Source: Pholiota molesta
Taxonomy: Eukaryota > Basidiomycota > Agaricomycetes > Agaricales > Strophariaceae
Reading direction: 5' to 3'
DNA length: 64,000 nt
Assembly (NCBI GenBank): GCA_014925825.1
Contig: JACGCK010000113.1
Coordinates: forward strand, 1-64,000
In this document: piece by piece, positions 10,283-23,369 of the stretch
Layout: each line of letters starts with the position of its first letter
How positions within the stretch are numbered: position 1 is the stretch's first letter
Program-made: the position numbers and the translations under genes
The notes under the pieces: model-generated
What the model was told of the DNA's origin: nothing
Seen by the model: the letters and a program-made list of their open reading frames with translations, nothing else
Databases searched by the model: none

Positions 10283-12349
10283 CCTCGACGAGCTCGCATA
10301 AGGCACCGCCAAGCAAGGGAGTCTGGAAAGAGAAACAAAACGCATGGGCGGCGGACCATGTCAAATATGTACCCTCGCCATACAAATCATGAGTGCCAAA
10401 GTGTGTGAAACGAGAATGATTCTTCTCGACAAGGCGTCTGATCTTTGTTTTCCTATCAATATAATTGGCACACTTTTTTTCTGATGGCAAAGTATTACAT
10501 CCAAGGGCGGATGGGATGGTTCTGCTGCCCGCAGAATGATCACAACGAAGGGAAGATACCGGGGAAGGTTATGTCAAGAAAAGCGCTAGAAATTAGAATG
10601 TCCAGCACAGGTAGAATCCAGTTCAATGGCTTGTTTCGTGGGCTAATTATGGCGAGGGAACAGGATCACGAATATGGACTTGCAACGGAGAAGCGTGGTC
10701 GTTCAAAATCCAAATATGGGACTCCGTCGAATATTTCTAGTTTTCGGTATCAGACTGACTGGGGATGCAACATTTTGAGCGAGTGATGCCAATGTGATGT
10801 GTTAGAGAATTTCTGACTTCGGCACGATCAGGCTGAAGGTTGGCCTGAGGTATAAATTAAATCTATTTCAGGGGATAAGAGCGCGACACCCGAATGACGT
10901 AGATCGTACATACTGCGCAATGTTCCTGTAGTTCATAGAACATCCAGCTTTGCCAGCCGTAGGTGGCGTACGTCGGCTTCGGGTGGCAACAACGAAGGCT
11001 GACGCAAACTGAAACCATATGTAGAGAGCAGAGTTTCTGAAGAATAAAGCTTTGAATCACCAGAGTTGGCCGGGTGCATTCTGATCGTCGGGTAGGAAAA
11101 GTAAGTTATGGAAACTTGACTGTGATGCTTGATTGGACAAGCGCTCACCGCTCTTTATTCAGGATGTTTGATAGCCCCGTGGCGTCACTGACCGACCTCA
11201 ATCACCATCATACTTCGTGGATGCTTTCTGAAACGATGGTACGCTAAGGCTTCAACGAATACACTCTTGCTTGCATGATACCGTGGAGATTTTTTTGAGG
11301 ATATTAGAATTCTAGTAACGGACTTGAGCAAAGGCTTCGAGGCCAGTCGACATCCAATTGGGTTAAGATGATAAATTAGGGTGCGCTATGCGAACTTGTG
11401 GTACGGTCATCGCAAATCAACCACATCCGGAGGTGGATGCTTCCAGCCATCGATAACATGGGATATTCTTGTTGATGAGTCGATGCCGGGTAGGAGATTG
11501 AGGCGGGAAATAGAATGACGTATGGTGTCCAATATTCCTGCAGTAGGACAGTCATCCTTGCCAGCTACATGAGGCAGGCGGCGGTTGAGGGGTTTGAGGT
11601 GACATAAGCCCTACGTAGGCGCAGAGTTGGTCCAAAATAGTCCGCCTGGCGCATTTCGCCTGTCGGAAAGAAAACATAAGTTTAGAAAATCAACTGGGAT
11701 GCTGGATTAGATAAACGCCCACCATTTTCATCTCAATGATGAACGCCCGCCATCTCTTGCCATCTCCTCATCACCGCGTTCGATCACGAGCCTTTACATG
11801 CAGGCTTCACGGATTTCCTTGACAAGCCATGGCTATCTCGAAGCGCAGTTCCTCCTTTTTGTGATACAACTAGGCATCTTAGAAATATGAGTCTTAAGGT
11901 GCAAAACTGATCCAGCAGCGACAAGGATGGAACGGGTAGTTTGCGTGGATTTAATTAAGGGCTTCCCGGCCAATTTTGCCCTGTTTGAAGCCAAAGTAAG
12001 CCTGGGAAGTGGGTCTGTGGTACGCTAATGCTCACCGCAAATCATCTGTCCATTATCCTCGTCCTAAGGTGGAAGCTTCAAGTCCAATGGGTGGACCTTG
12101 GATTGATGGTGGTGGTTGTCCGCGGGCCGATGGTTATTTGGGATGGCGCCATAGACTCCGAGTGGACAGCACGTGGCAGCCTGCAGGCAACCTCCTGGCC
12201 TCGGAATCTTGATACACGACCAACACTCTCACTGTCGGGATCGTCCTAGGGCTCGAGGACACCGTACATCGCTTGTGAGTATACCCAAACACGTCCAGGC
12301 CTGATTTCACGCGAAATTGATTAACCCTCCCGGCATTCAGGGCCACGCG
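10283..12349. other. Intergenic with a degenerate tandem duplication
   Basis: No gene is recognised. Blocks at about 10.89-11.46 kb and 11.50-12.09 kb share ordered similar segments: a gaatgacgta-containing start, GCTCACC/GCCCACC before a C/T stretch, and (g)tggtacg followed by tcaccgcaaatca or tcatcgcaaatca then a gtggaagctt/gtggatgctt block. The last 100 bp are probably the leader of the next gene; an intron acceptor (ggcattcag) lies just before its ATG. Confidence 0.45.
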
Positions 12350-15300
12350 ATGCACTCCTTTTTGTCCAAAGTCTTTGGACGTAAGAAAGAGGACAAGGAA
12401 ACGTCACCAACAACATTAGCCCCTGGAGAACTTCTCGACGGCAAGTTCGAAGCCATCTCACCAAATGTCTCTCCAAGCGCAAACCACTTTCTCGAACTTG
12501 ACCCGCCAAAGACGAACGGACACGAGGTAAAGGATAGGGATATCGGATTTTCCCTCTTTCGCGGAAAGTCGCGTCCATCTTCTCCGGAAGTCAACCATAG
12601 GAAGCTCGATAGCCTTCCTCACCTTTCTTTAAATTTTCGCGAAACTAAAGAAGAACTTGCCTCTCGTCAACTCGGATTTCTTCATGATACCGACCTCGAT
12701 ACCCAGGGCCTCCTAAGTGATGCTGTCATAGGACAGCGTCGTTTAAATCCATTGGAAGCCCTTGTACTTATACAAGCATGCTCGAAAGCTATTACTACTC
12801 GCGGTATGTATTTTTTATCTTCCAAAAAAAAAAAACCGCGGATCGCTGACTACGGACATATTTAACAGGACTGGAGACCCTTGGGATAATGCACCCCCAT
12901 TGGTACTCTTCATCCGTCGACGTTCAACGCCGACTGATTTCACGCTTCATTTATTCTATGAATCTTCAAAATTCTGAAAATATCGCCTCTCCTTCTTCTA
13001 TCACTTCACCTACTTCTCTTTTCGAATCCGAGATCCATTTTACGCGGTCTCCTCATGACGTCGCAGCCGTCCTTCGTTGGGGCCTGCGCCACTTGCAGAT
13101 CGAAGGCGAGAGCTTTGGTACCGATGACGGATGGTACAAAGCCTTCCTTGATGCGGAAGCAGCAGCCGAATATCCTCCGAAATCGTTTTCGGAGAAGTTG
13201 GCACCGACCTTGCCTCCGGCACATTTGGATTTACTGACAGCGACGCTGGAGATATTTTCTTCCCTCGCCGCACATGCTGAAGCCAATAGCACTTCCGGAA
13301 GCAAGCTTTCCAAGATGTTTGGGTTGTGGTTGTTGGCCGCCCGACGTGCTGAAGATAAAGATGATTGGGCCTCGTTTTACACTAGGTGGGAGCGAACAGG
13401 TCGTATGCTCGAGCATATTTTTCTAGCTAGGATCAGGTGAATTAATTTTTTACTTCCGATTTTTTTTTTCGCGTTAACTAATTTTTTGGTACAGGGATGA
13501 ATCCGCCGACCAGCGTATGCCCGTTCGTCTGCTGGAGCTCGTACGCAAATACCCATATACCCAAGGACTGTCATCGCCTACCACGGACCTCCAGCTCCTG
13601 CCGCGTCCGCGCTTTTCCACCCCAACCTACGAAGCCCTCTTCGTGCGCATCGAAATCGAATTCCCCAAGGCCAGCCTTAAGCCTAAGTCGAAGATGCACC
13701 CCCTCAACCTCCTCGCCGACGCGTTTTCTACCCAAGTCACCGAGGGCGAATTCGCAGAGCTTTGGGCGAAAATCACGGCTGCCTCGAAGAATGGAAGCAG
13801 CCCTTCGCCTCTGAGCAATATATTCGCAGACGAGACGATTCGCTTCCTCTCCATCATCCCCGACGCGCGTGCAGGTAAATCCCAGGAGGCAAAGTCGCCG
13901 ACGTTTACGCTCCTTCCGACATCCCCTACGAAGAAGGCTTTCTCGGAGGATGCTCAGGAACAACCAACTGCCTCGGGCAGTCAGCACAAGAAATTCGTGT
14001 CGGAGCCTGTTGCTTCTACACCTACGCCCATTTCTCCTCTTGGGATTAACAATATTGGTAGCGATTGGGCGCAGTTCTCGTCTTCGGGATTCCTTGATTC
14101 CACACCTGCGATCGTACCACTCGTTTCCACTCTTTTCGATAACGACATCGAGAAGACCGTGCCTCCTAGCTCGGTTTCGGTGTCCAGGAAATCCAGCAAG
14201 CGCGTGAGGAGCCCAAGGAAGAGCATCGATATTCCGCGCCTTTCTATCTCAGAGAATGGCGTGCTAGGCGCTATCCAAATAGCCGAAGCAGCTCCGGTGG
14301 AGGACACCACCCCCGTCGTCAAAGCCTCCAAGCTGGACATCATCCAGTTCGACGAGGCCTTCATCGACTTCTGGAGCGACTCCCTGCTCGACCCCATCGC
14401 CTCGACCTGGCCCACCTTCATCATCTGCAAATTCAAGTCCACGCTCGTGCCGCGCCTCGTGTACGGCCCTATTGTCGAGGGCCAGGTGCAGAAGACCTTG
14501 AAATGGCTCATCCTGGAGCAGGTGTACACCGTCAAGCCCTCGCCGGCACCGGCCCCTGCGGCTGTCATCACCCCCGTCGCTGTGTCGACGCCGCCCCCGG
14601 AGACGGCGCGGCCTGCGTCGCCTTCGCTGTCTGTTTCGGGCAGGAAGCGCTTCACTTTCTGGAGCATGTCGCGCACGGGCTCGAGCTCGTCTGCGACATC
14701 GGCGAAGGGCAAGAAGCGGGACAAGTCGCCGAAGATCGGCGAGATGGGCGAGCTGCTTGAGGAAGAGGCGAAAGCGGAGGCGAAGTCGGAGCCGCCCGCT
14801 TCCAAGGGAAAGCAGGCTGAGCGGAAGCCTGTCCCTGCAGATGCACCTCCTTCTGAGCAGGCCGAAGTGGCACCTGTCGCCGAGTCGAAAGACTCGGAAG
14901 GGCATACGACGGCCATTGCTGCTGCTGCCGTTGCTGCTACAGCTGCCGTAGCTACTGTTGCTGCGGTTGCTGTAAGCACCGAGGATGCTAGTGCCAGTCC
15001 CAAGGAGCAAGCCGAGGTCGACGAAGAGGCCGTTCCTGCTCCTGCCAGCGACCCTGCCGCCGCTGATGACGCCGTGGCCGTTCCTCAGGATGAAATCGCT
15101 CCGAAGGAAGAAGTTCAAGCTGTAGAAGAAATCGCTGATGCTGGCGAGCCTGTCGCTGAGGATGCTGCAGCCGTTGTTGAGGAAATCACTCCTCAGGAGC
15201 AAGTTCAAGCTGAAGAAGCAGCGGTTATTCCTGTTGCTGCTGAATCCGAGGTCGATACTGCCCCTGTCATAGAGGCCGCGCCCTCTGCCGAAGTCGAGGC

Positions 15301-18300
15301 TGCCAATGGCGCTGTCGCTGCAACAGTCGCAGAGGAAGAAGCTATTCCTAGGGAAGAAGTCAAGACCGAAGAGGCCGCCGAAATCTCTCTTCACGAGCCC
15401 GCTGTTGAGGTTGCGCCTGTCGTCGCCGAGGTGGAAGATGACGCCACCACCGTCGCTGAGGAAGAAGCCATTCCGAATGCGCAGGAGGAAATTTATGCAC
15501 AGGAAGCAGTTGAGACCCCTGCCTCCGAGCCCGTTGCTGATGTCCTTCCTGCCGAAGAGGAACACGTACCTTCCATTGAAGCTCCAGCCGCCATCGAGCC
15601 TGACACCGTCGTGCCAATCGCCGAAGAAGTTCCAGTCAAGGAAGAAACCGCGGTCGAGGAAGCAGTCGAGGCTCCTGCTAGCGAGCCGGCTGCTGATGTT
15701 GTTGAAGAAGAGAGTGTGCCCGCCATCGGGGCTGCTGCTGTCATTGCATCTGCAGCGGTTGTCGCAGTGGTTGCTGAAGAGGCCCTGCCTAAGGAAGAAG
15801 TTGAGGCTGAAGAAGCACCCATTGTTCCTGCTGCCGAGCCCTCTGTTGACACTGTTGAAGTTTCTGCCCCCGTCGATGCTGCACCAGCCGTCGAGGATGA
15901 AATTTCTCCAAAGGAAGAAGTCGTAGTCGAGGAGGCTGAGCCTGTTGTTGAGGATGTTGAGGAAAGTGTGCCCATCGTGGAAGTCGAAGCCGCAAACGGC
16001 GCTGCCTCTGCACCGCCTGTCGAGGAAGACGCCCCTCCCAAGGATGAAGTCGAGGTCGAGGAAGCTGATGTTACTCCTGCTGGAGAGCCTCCTGTTGATG
16101 CTGCCGTCGCTGAAGAGGAAAGCGCGCCTTCCATTGCTTTGATCGCTGTAGAATCTTCCGCAGAGCCTGTCGCGCAAGCCGTTGAGGATGGTGTCTCTCC
16201 CCAGCAGGACACCCAGGTCGAGGAGGCGGTCATTGCTCCAGCCAGCGAGCCTGCTGCCGCCGTTGAGCCTGTCGAAGAAGCGCGCGAGCCTTCCGCCGGT
16301 GTCAATGACATCGAAGTGCCAGCAGCTGAAACGTCAACCGCCGAAGATAGCACTCACATCCCAGAGACATTCCCAGTAGTTGATGCCGCTGTTGCAGAGG
16401 AAGGACCTGCGCCTGCGATCGAAGTGGAAACTGCCTTTGAACCTGAGGAGGCTGTTGATGTGCCCGCAGCGGAAGTCACCCCTATCGAAGAGCCTGCGCC
16501 TGCTCCAGAAGCCGAAGCGCTCGTCGAATCGGAGACGATTACACCCCCCGTAGCTGAGACGGAAGATATTCTTATCCCCGAAGCCGCTGTTTTGGAGGAG
16601 ACTGGATCTGCGGAGGAAGGACTCGTCGAAGCGCCTGTAACCGAAGCCGTTCATGTTGAAAACATCGCCTCTGCGGGCGATGAAATTGTCGGAGAGGCTC
16701 CCCTTCAATCCGAAACGATTGCACGACCCGCGGAGGAGTCAGCAGCTGAAGCTGTCGCTGTCCAAGACAGTCCACTGGTCGTGGAAGCTGAAGAGCCTGT
16801 CGCTGAGGTCGAACTGGTCACTAATACCGCGGATGTAGAGTCTGGAGCGACGCGTGAGTTACTTATTCGTTCTGAAACAAATAATTGTCATCCTGATATA
16901 CTACCCATTTCAGCCCTTAATGATGAAGATGTCCAGGCCATCATCGAACCAGAGACATTCCTTGAAGCTTCCTCTGAGCCCCAAGTCGCCCATATTGCCA
17001 TAGCTCAAACAGAAGCAGCTGAAGAACAAAATGTCCCTGATCCCACTCTGGAGACTGTGGAGACTATCGACGAGGCAGCTGAGATCAATGAAGTTGTCTC
17101 TCTCGAAGATTCTGCGGAGGTTGAGCATATTCGGGAAGCAACTCCCCAACCAGAAACGCTGCAACACCCAGTCGAAGCCCTTCCAATCGAAGTAACCTCC
17201 AGTGAAGAAAGTGGACATGTTAGCCAATCCCAGGCTGCGGTTGAGTCTATCGCCGATCTCGACACGACCACTACAGGTCAGTAGCAGAATATATACCTAT
17301 ATACTTAAACCTTATTTTTCATTATTACAAATTAAGCCGAACAAGTTATACCCTCTGAATCCAATGCTGAAGCAAACTTGACTCCTGCGAACAATGAACC
17401 AATGGCCGCAGCGGTAGCAGAATCCGAGTCTCGACATGCCCATACCAGTGAGAGTTCTACGGAAGCAGAACACGTCGAAAACAATTCTTCAATCGCTTTA
17501 GATGACCAAGAAGAACAACCTGTCACAAATAATGAGGCCCTTGAACTGGATGAGGAAGCCGTGCATAAAGAAGATAACGCAGCAGAAGTTACAGCATCCG
17601 AAAATACGGAGACAATCCAAGAACCAGAAGACAGTCCTGTACCCGCAAATATTGCGGTTATAGCTGACCGTATCGATGCTCAAGTTCCAAGTGAGTCATA
17701 TATTATATGCTTATTTTTGGCGGGGAAATTTCTAATTATTGATTTTCGTGTTTAGTTGCGGCAGCAGTCCCGTCGGCTCCAGTTGAGAATACAGGTGAGG
17801 CAATGTCTTTATTGATACGTGAAGACGATTCGAAAAAAGTCACAGGCATACTCTTTGAAACTGTACCCCAGGAACAATTTATTCCTGCGCCGATCACAAT
17901 TATCGAGGAGGCAAACTCGAGGTCGATTGTTGAATCTGATAACGTTGATACACATTGTAAGAAGCAACGTTTCTTTACCCATTAACTGAAACAAATACTG
18001 ATTGTTCTCGTGCAGCAGTCAGTGTGTCCTCGGTGGGCATCGATGGAACACTCCCTATCGAGCAAGCAGTCATCGAGGAGCCAGCTGTTACGGAGCCAGC
18101 CATCGAGGAACCCATCATCGAGGAACCAGCCGTCGAGTTACCAACCACTGAGGAGTCAGTTGACGAGGAACCAGCTGTCGCGGTCTTCGAAGAGCCTGCC
18201 GTGGAGGAGCCAGTCATGGAGGGAATCACCATCGAGGAGCACGCTGTCGAGGTCCCAGCCTTCGAGGTCCCAGCCGTCGAGGAGCCTGATGTGGAGCCAA

Positions 18301-21300
18301 CGGTCGAGGAGCCTGCCATCGCGGGGCCTGTCTTCGAGGAGCCAGCCGTCGAGGAGCCGGTTGTGGAGGAAACAACCATCGAGGAGCCTGCTGTCGAGGA
18401 ACCCGCCGTCGAAGAGCCAGCTGTTGCAGAGCAAGTTGTTGCGGAGCCTGCCATCAAGCAACCTGCTGACGAGGAGCCTGTCATTGAGGAATCAGTTATT
18501 GAGGAAGCACCCGTCGAGGAGCCCGCCGTCGAGGAGCCAGCCGTCGATGAGCCAATTGTAGAGGAAACCATTGAGGCACCTGCTGTGGAGGAAACCATGG
18601 AGGAGCCTGCTATCGAGGAGCCCGCCGTCGAGGAACCTGCCGTCGAGGAACCTGCCATCGAGGAACCTGCCGTCGAGGAGCCTGCCATCGAGGAATCAGC
18701 TATCGAGGAAGCACCCGTCGAGGAGCCCGCCGTCGAGGAGCCCGCCGTCGAGGAGCCAGCTGTTGCCGAGCCTGCCATCGAGGAACCTGCCATCGAGGAA
18801 TCCGCTATCGAGGAACTAGTCATCGAGGAACCGGCTGTTACAAAATCAGCCATCAATGAGCCTGTTGTGGAGAAAACATCAACCGTCGAGGAGCCGGAGG
18901 TCGAGGAGCCAGCTGTTGCCGAGCCAGCCATTGAGGAGCTGTCTGTTGCCGAGCCAGCCATTGAGGAGCTACCTGTTGCAGAGCCAGCTATCGAGGAGCC
19001 ATCTCTGGAGGAACTTGTCATCTCAGAGCCTGTCATCTCAGAGCCAGCTGTCGAGGAACCAGCCAATGAGGAGCCAGTTGACGACGTGGTTGTCGAGAAG
19101 CCAGCTGTAGAGGAGCCTGCTATGGAACCAACTATTGAGGAGCCTGCCATCACGGAGCCAGCCATCCAAGAGCCAGCCATCGAGGAGCCATACATCGAGG
19201 AGCCAGCTGTAGTGGAAACAACCATCGAGGAGCCCACTGTCGAGGAGCCAGCCGTTGAGGAAGCCATTGAGGAGCCACTCATTGAAGAGCCAGCTGTCGA
19301 TGAGCCAGCTATTGAGGAGCCTGCATTTGAGGAACCAGCCATCGAAGAGCCAATTTTTGAGGAGTCAGCCATTGAGGAACCAACCATGGAGGAGTCTGTC
19401 ATCGAGGAGTCTGTCATCGAGGCATCAGCCATCTCGGAGGATGCACCCGTCGAGGAGCTAGCTGTCGCAGAGCCAGCCGCCGACGAGCTAGCTATTGCGG
19501 AGCCAGCCGTTGAGCCGTCCATCGTCGAGGAGCCAGTTGTGAAGGAAACAGCCATCGAGGAGCCCGCTATAGATGAACCAGCTGCCGAGGAAGCAACCGA
19601 GGTGCCTGCTATCGATGGATCAGCCCTCGTGGAGCCAGCTGTCAAGCATGCTGTCGAGGAGCAAGCTGTCGAGGAGCCAGTCGCCGCGGAGCCAGCCATT
19701 GAGGGACCAACCATCCAGGAGCCTGTCATTGCGGGGTCAGCCATCGAGGAATCAGCCATTGAATTGCCAGTTGTCGAGGAGCCAGCCGTCGAGGAGTCTG
19801 CCATTGAGGAGCTTGCTATCGACAAGTCAACTGTCGAGCTTGCCGTCGACGAGCCAAGCGTTGAGGAACCAGCCATCGAGGAGCCTCCCATCGCGGAGCC
19901 TGCCATTGCAGAGCCTACCGTCGACGAGCCAGCTGTTGAGCCAGCTGTTGCGGAGCCAACCATCGCGGAGCCTGTCACCGAGGAGTCAGCCGTCGAGGAA
20001 TCAATCATCGAGGAGCCAATTTTCGAGGAGCCAGCTGCTGCTGAGCCTGCCATCGAGCAGCCAACTGTCGAGGAGTCGCCCGTCGAGGAGCCTGTTGTCG
20101 AGGAGCCCGCTGTCGAGGGATCTGCTATTGAGGAGCCAGCTGTGGAGGAGCCAATCATCGAAGAGTCAGTTGTCGAGGAACCCGCTGTCGCCGAGCCGGC
20201 CATCGAGGAGCCAGCCACCGAAAAGACAACTGTGGAAGATGTGGAAGAGCCAGCCATCGAGGGACCAGCCATCGAGGAGTCAAGTATGGCAGAATCTGCC
20301 ACCGCGGAGCCAGCCATCGAGCCGGAGGTCGAGGAAAAAGCCATCGCGGAGCCAACGTTCGAAGAGCCTGCCATCGTGGAGCCTGTCTTCGAGGAGCCAG
20401 CCGTTGAGGAGCCGGTTGTGGAGGAAGCAACCATCGAGAAGCCAGCCATCGAGGAGCCTGCTATGGAAGCAATTGTCGAGGAGCCTGCCGTCGAGGAGCC
20501 TGCTGCTATTGAAGAGCCTGCTATTGAGGAACCTGCAATCAAAGAACCAATTGTCGAGGAGCCAGTTATTGAGGAACCAACTATTGAGGAGTCAGCCGTT
20601 GAGGACCCACCCGTCGAGCAGCCACCTGTCGCGGAGCCAGCCTCTGACGAGCCACCTATTTACGAGTCAGCAAAGCCAACCACCGAGGAGCCTGCTATCG
20701 ATGAGCATGTTGTCGAAGAGTCTGCCGTTGAAGAGCCAGCTGTGGAGCCAGCTGTTGTGGAGCTAGCCAGTGAGGAGCAAGCTGTTGAGGAGCCAGCCGT
20801 CGCGGAGCCAGCCATTGAGGAACCAACCATCGAGGAGCCTGCCGTCGAGGAGTTAGCCGTCGAGGAACAACCAGTCGAGGAACCTGCCATCGGATTGCCA
20901 GTTGTCGAGGAGCCAGCTGTCGTTGAGTCTGCCATCGAGGAGCTTGCTATCGAGGAGCCTGCTGTCAAGGAACCACCCATGGAACCAGCCATCGTGGAGC
21001 CAGTTATCGCAGAGCCAGCCATTGAGGACCCAGTTGTCGAGGAAGCGGAGCCTGCCGTCGAGGAGCCTATCGTCGAGGAGCCAGCCACTGAGCCATCCAC
21101 TGTTGAAATGTCGGAAGAGCTAATCATCGAGGAGCCAGCCGTCGAAGAGCCAGCCGTCGAGGAATCAGCCGTCGAGGAGCCTGCCATCGTGGAGCCTATC
21201 ATCGAGGAGCCAGCTGTTGAGCCAGCTGTTGCGGAGCCAGCCATCGATGAACCAACCGTCGAGGAGCCTGCCGTCGAGGAAGTAGCTATCGAAGAGCCTG

Positions 21301-23369
21301 CCATCGAGGACCCAGTCGTCGAGGAGCCAGCCGTCGAGGATACAACCATCGAGGAGCCAGTTGTCGAGGACCCAGCTGCCGCGGAGCCTGCCATCGAGGA
21401 GCCAGCCGTGGAAGAGTCAGCAGTAGAGGAGCCGGAGCCTGCCATCGAGGAACCAGCTGTCGAGGAGCAAGCCATCGAGGAACCAGCCATCGCAGAGCCA
21501 GTTGTCGCAGAGCCAGTCATCGAGGACCCAGTTGTCGAGGAAGCGGAGCCTGCCGTTGAGGAGCCTATCGTCGAGGAGCCAGCCACTGAGCCATCCACTG
21601 TTGAAAAGGTGGAAGAGCTAATCATTGAGGGGCCAGCCGTTGAGGAATCAGCCATCGAGGAGCCTGCCATCGCAGAGCCTACCGTCGAGGAGCCAGCTAT
21701 CGAGCCAGCTGTCACGGAGCCAGCCATCGAGGAGGATGTTGAGACTATCATTGAGGAGCCAGCCACTGAGGAGCCAGCCGCTGAGCCATGCACTCTTGAA
21801 AAATCGGAAGAGCTAATCGTTGATGAGCCTGCTGTCGAGGAACCTGCTGTCGAGGAGCCAGTCATCGAGGAACCAGTCATCGAGGAGCCTGCTGTCGAGG
21901 AGCCTATTGTCGAGGAAACAGCCGTCGAGGATCCAGCTGTCGATCCAGCTGTCGCGGAGCAAACCATTGAGGAACCAGCCATCGAAGAACCGAGTATTCT
22001 GCAGTCAGCTACCGAAACGCCCAAAGCATCAACCATTGAAGAGACAGGCATTGAGAAGCCAGTTGTCGAAGATACGGCCATTGAAGTGCCTGTCCTTGCA
22101 GTGCCTGTCCTTGAAGTGCCTGTCCTTGAAGTGCCAGTCCCTGAAAACACAGCTATCGAGGAGTCGATCGTCGAGGAGTCAATTGTCGAGGACACCGTTG
22201 AAACAACAACCTCTGCTCCCACTGAATTCATCGAAGAGCCAGCCACTGTCAATGAGAATGTTCTTCAACAATTAGGAGTAAATTCGCCTTCAGAACTTAC
22301 TCGAGAAGAAATTCCAGTTGCCGCTGATGTGCAAAGCACTATTGATTTCAAACTCGCTGACGGCTCAGTCGGGCAACCAATGGTTGCGAGCGAGGAAGCT
22401 ATTGCAGAAGTTGATACGACTTCCGTTGTCGCTCAGGAGGAAGTGCCAAAGCTTTTCGACGATGAGGCTGTTCAAGATACCGTCGACGAAGCAGCGCCCT
22501 CTGCCTCCGTCGAAATTCCGACTGCACCTAGTCAAGAACCCTCTCCTGCCCCCATCAGCGAGTCAACGATTGCCCAAGACGCTCCTGCGAACGAAGAACA
22601 GCCCACCACGGAAGTAGCTAATGCCGACGAAGCTATAGTTGAAGTTCCACCTCCAGAGGACCAAGATCAGGCTACCCATATAATTCCACACTCCCTAGCT
22701 GCTCTGGAGGAATCTATGGGCAATGATGAAATAGCCCCGGAGAAGGCAGAGGAAATTCGCCCATCTTCTGAAGAACTCGGCGAAGACTCCAGCGTAGTTG
22801 CGGCTGAAGCTGAGGTTTCTAATGGCAGTGGAAATGGCAATGGTGTATGGCATCAGGGCACGACCGAGATTCACAAGATCGAAATCCCTGATAGTAAGTA
22901 ATGTTTCTTCGCTTCAATCACTGGCCAATTATCTGATCTCGTTCTACTAGTCATTCACAGGTCGGTTTCGGAGAACATTGGCAGTTCGGTTCTATCTGCC
23001 TGGAGCGATGACAACACTCAAGCGGGAGGCTCGCTTTCTCCGCTCTCTCCTACCACCCTGGGTATGTTCTTTTAATGTTTAATGTAATCTCAGCTCATGC
23101 ATGGCTTCTTCCTTATAGTTGACGAAGGCTTAACTTCCGATCTTGCCTCTAAGATCGAGGGCCTCCTGGCTGGAAACAATGGGAATGAATTCAATACTCT
23201 TGAAGATGTCTCCGCCGCCGCATCCAAAGGTGAGTTCGAATCTTGCCTATTTATTATTTCCGTCACTGATATATATCACAAAGTATTGGATGTAGATATC
23301 GATACTGCTCCGACAACTGCAGAAATCAGCACTTCTATCAACGAAGAGGAACATTCCTCGCTTCAATAA
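12350..23369 (+). CDS. Giant Msb1/Mug8-domain protein with EEPA-repeat acidic tail
   Basis: A very large protein of roughly 3,450 residues. The start is MHSFLSKVFGRKKEDKE. Exons 1-3 (12350-12803, 12869-13436, from 13495) encode about 500 residues resembling the fungal Msb1/Mug8 (DUF1708) domain: LNPLEALVLIQACSKAITTR, MHPHWYSSSVDVQRRLISRF, then SKMFGLWLLAARRAEDKDDW. In yeast, Msb1 acts with Rho/Cdc42 signalling in bud formation, so a polarity scaffold role is a guess. From about 14,840 the protein becomes Glu/Ala/Pro/Val-rich, first in irregular repeats, then in a long (V/I)EEPA tract, ending ISTSINEEEHSSLQ. Small exons with GT-AG introns lie at about 16.86-17.98 kb and 22.89-23.30 kb. No membrane segment or signal peptide is seen. 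The domain call is by eye. Confidence 0.7.
14840..16850 (+). repeat. Degenerate Glu/Ala/Pro/Val repeats (coding)
   Basis: Loose repeats of about 40-60 residues recur with phrases such as PKEEV, EEA(V/D)xxPA(S/G)EPxxD and VEEE. Codons vary, so this tract is older or less homogenised than the pentapeptide tract downstream. Confidence 0.6.
18070..22190 (+). repeat. 15-bp minisatellite encoding (V/I)EEPA, about 4.1 kb
   Basis: A unit close to gtcgaggagccagcc, read as (V/I)EEPA, repeats several hundred times in one exon with insertions of other acidic residues (VAEPAIEEPS, PTVEESV). All three forward frames and one reverse frame are nearly free of stops, which produces long shadow frames. A higher-order unit of about 500 bp is visible at 21.03-21.13 and 21.53-21.63 kb. 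Confidence 0.85.

Noticed and set aside
14264..16177. 637-codon minus-strand open frame
   Set aside because: Shadow of the acidic repeat exon of the giant gene; low complexity and no start context or domain.
17975..20542. 855-codon minus-strand open frame (GSSMAGSST repeats)
   Set aside because: It is the exact complement of the (V/I)EEPA coding repeat; the plus strand has proper flanking exons and a domain, the minus strand has neither.
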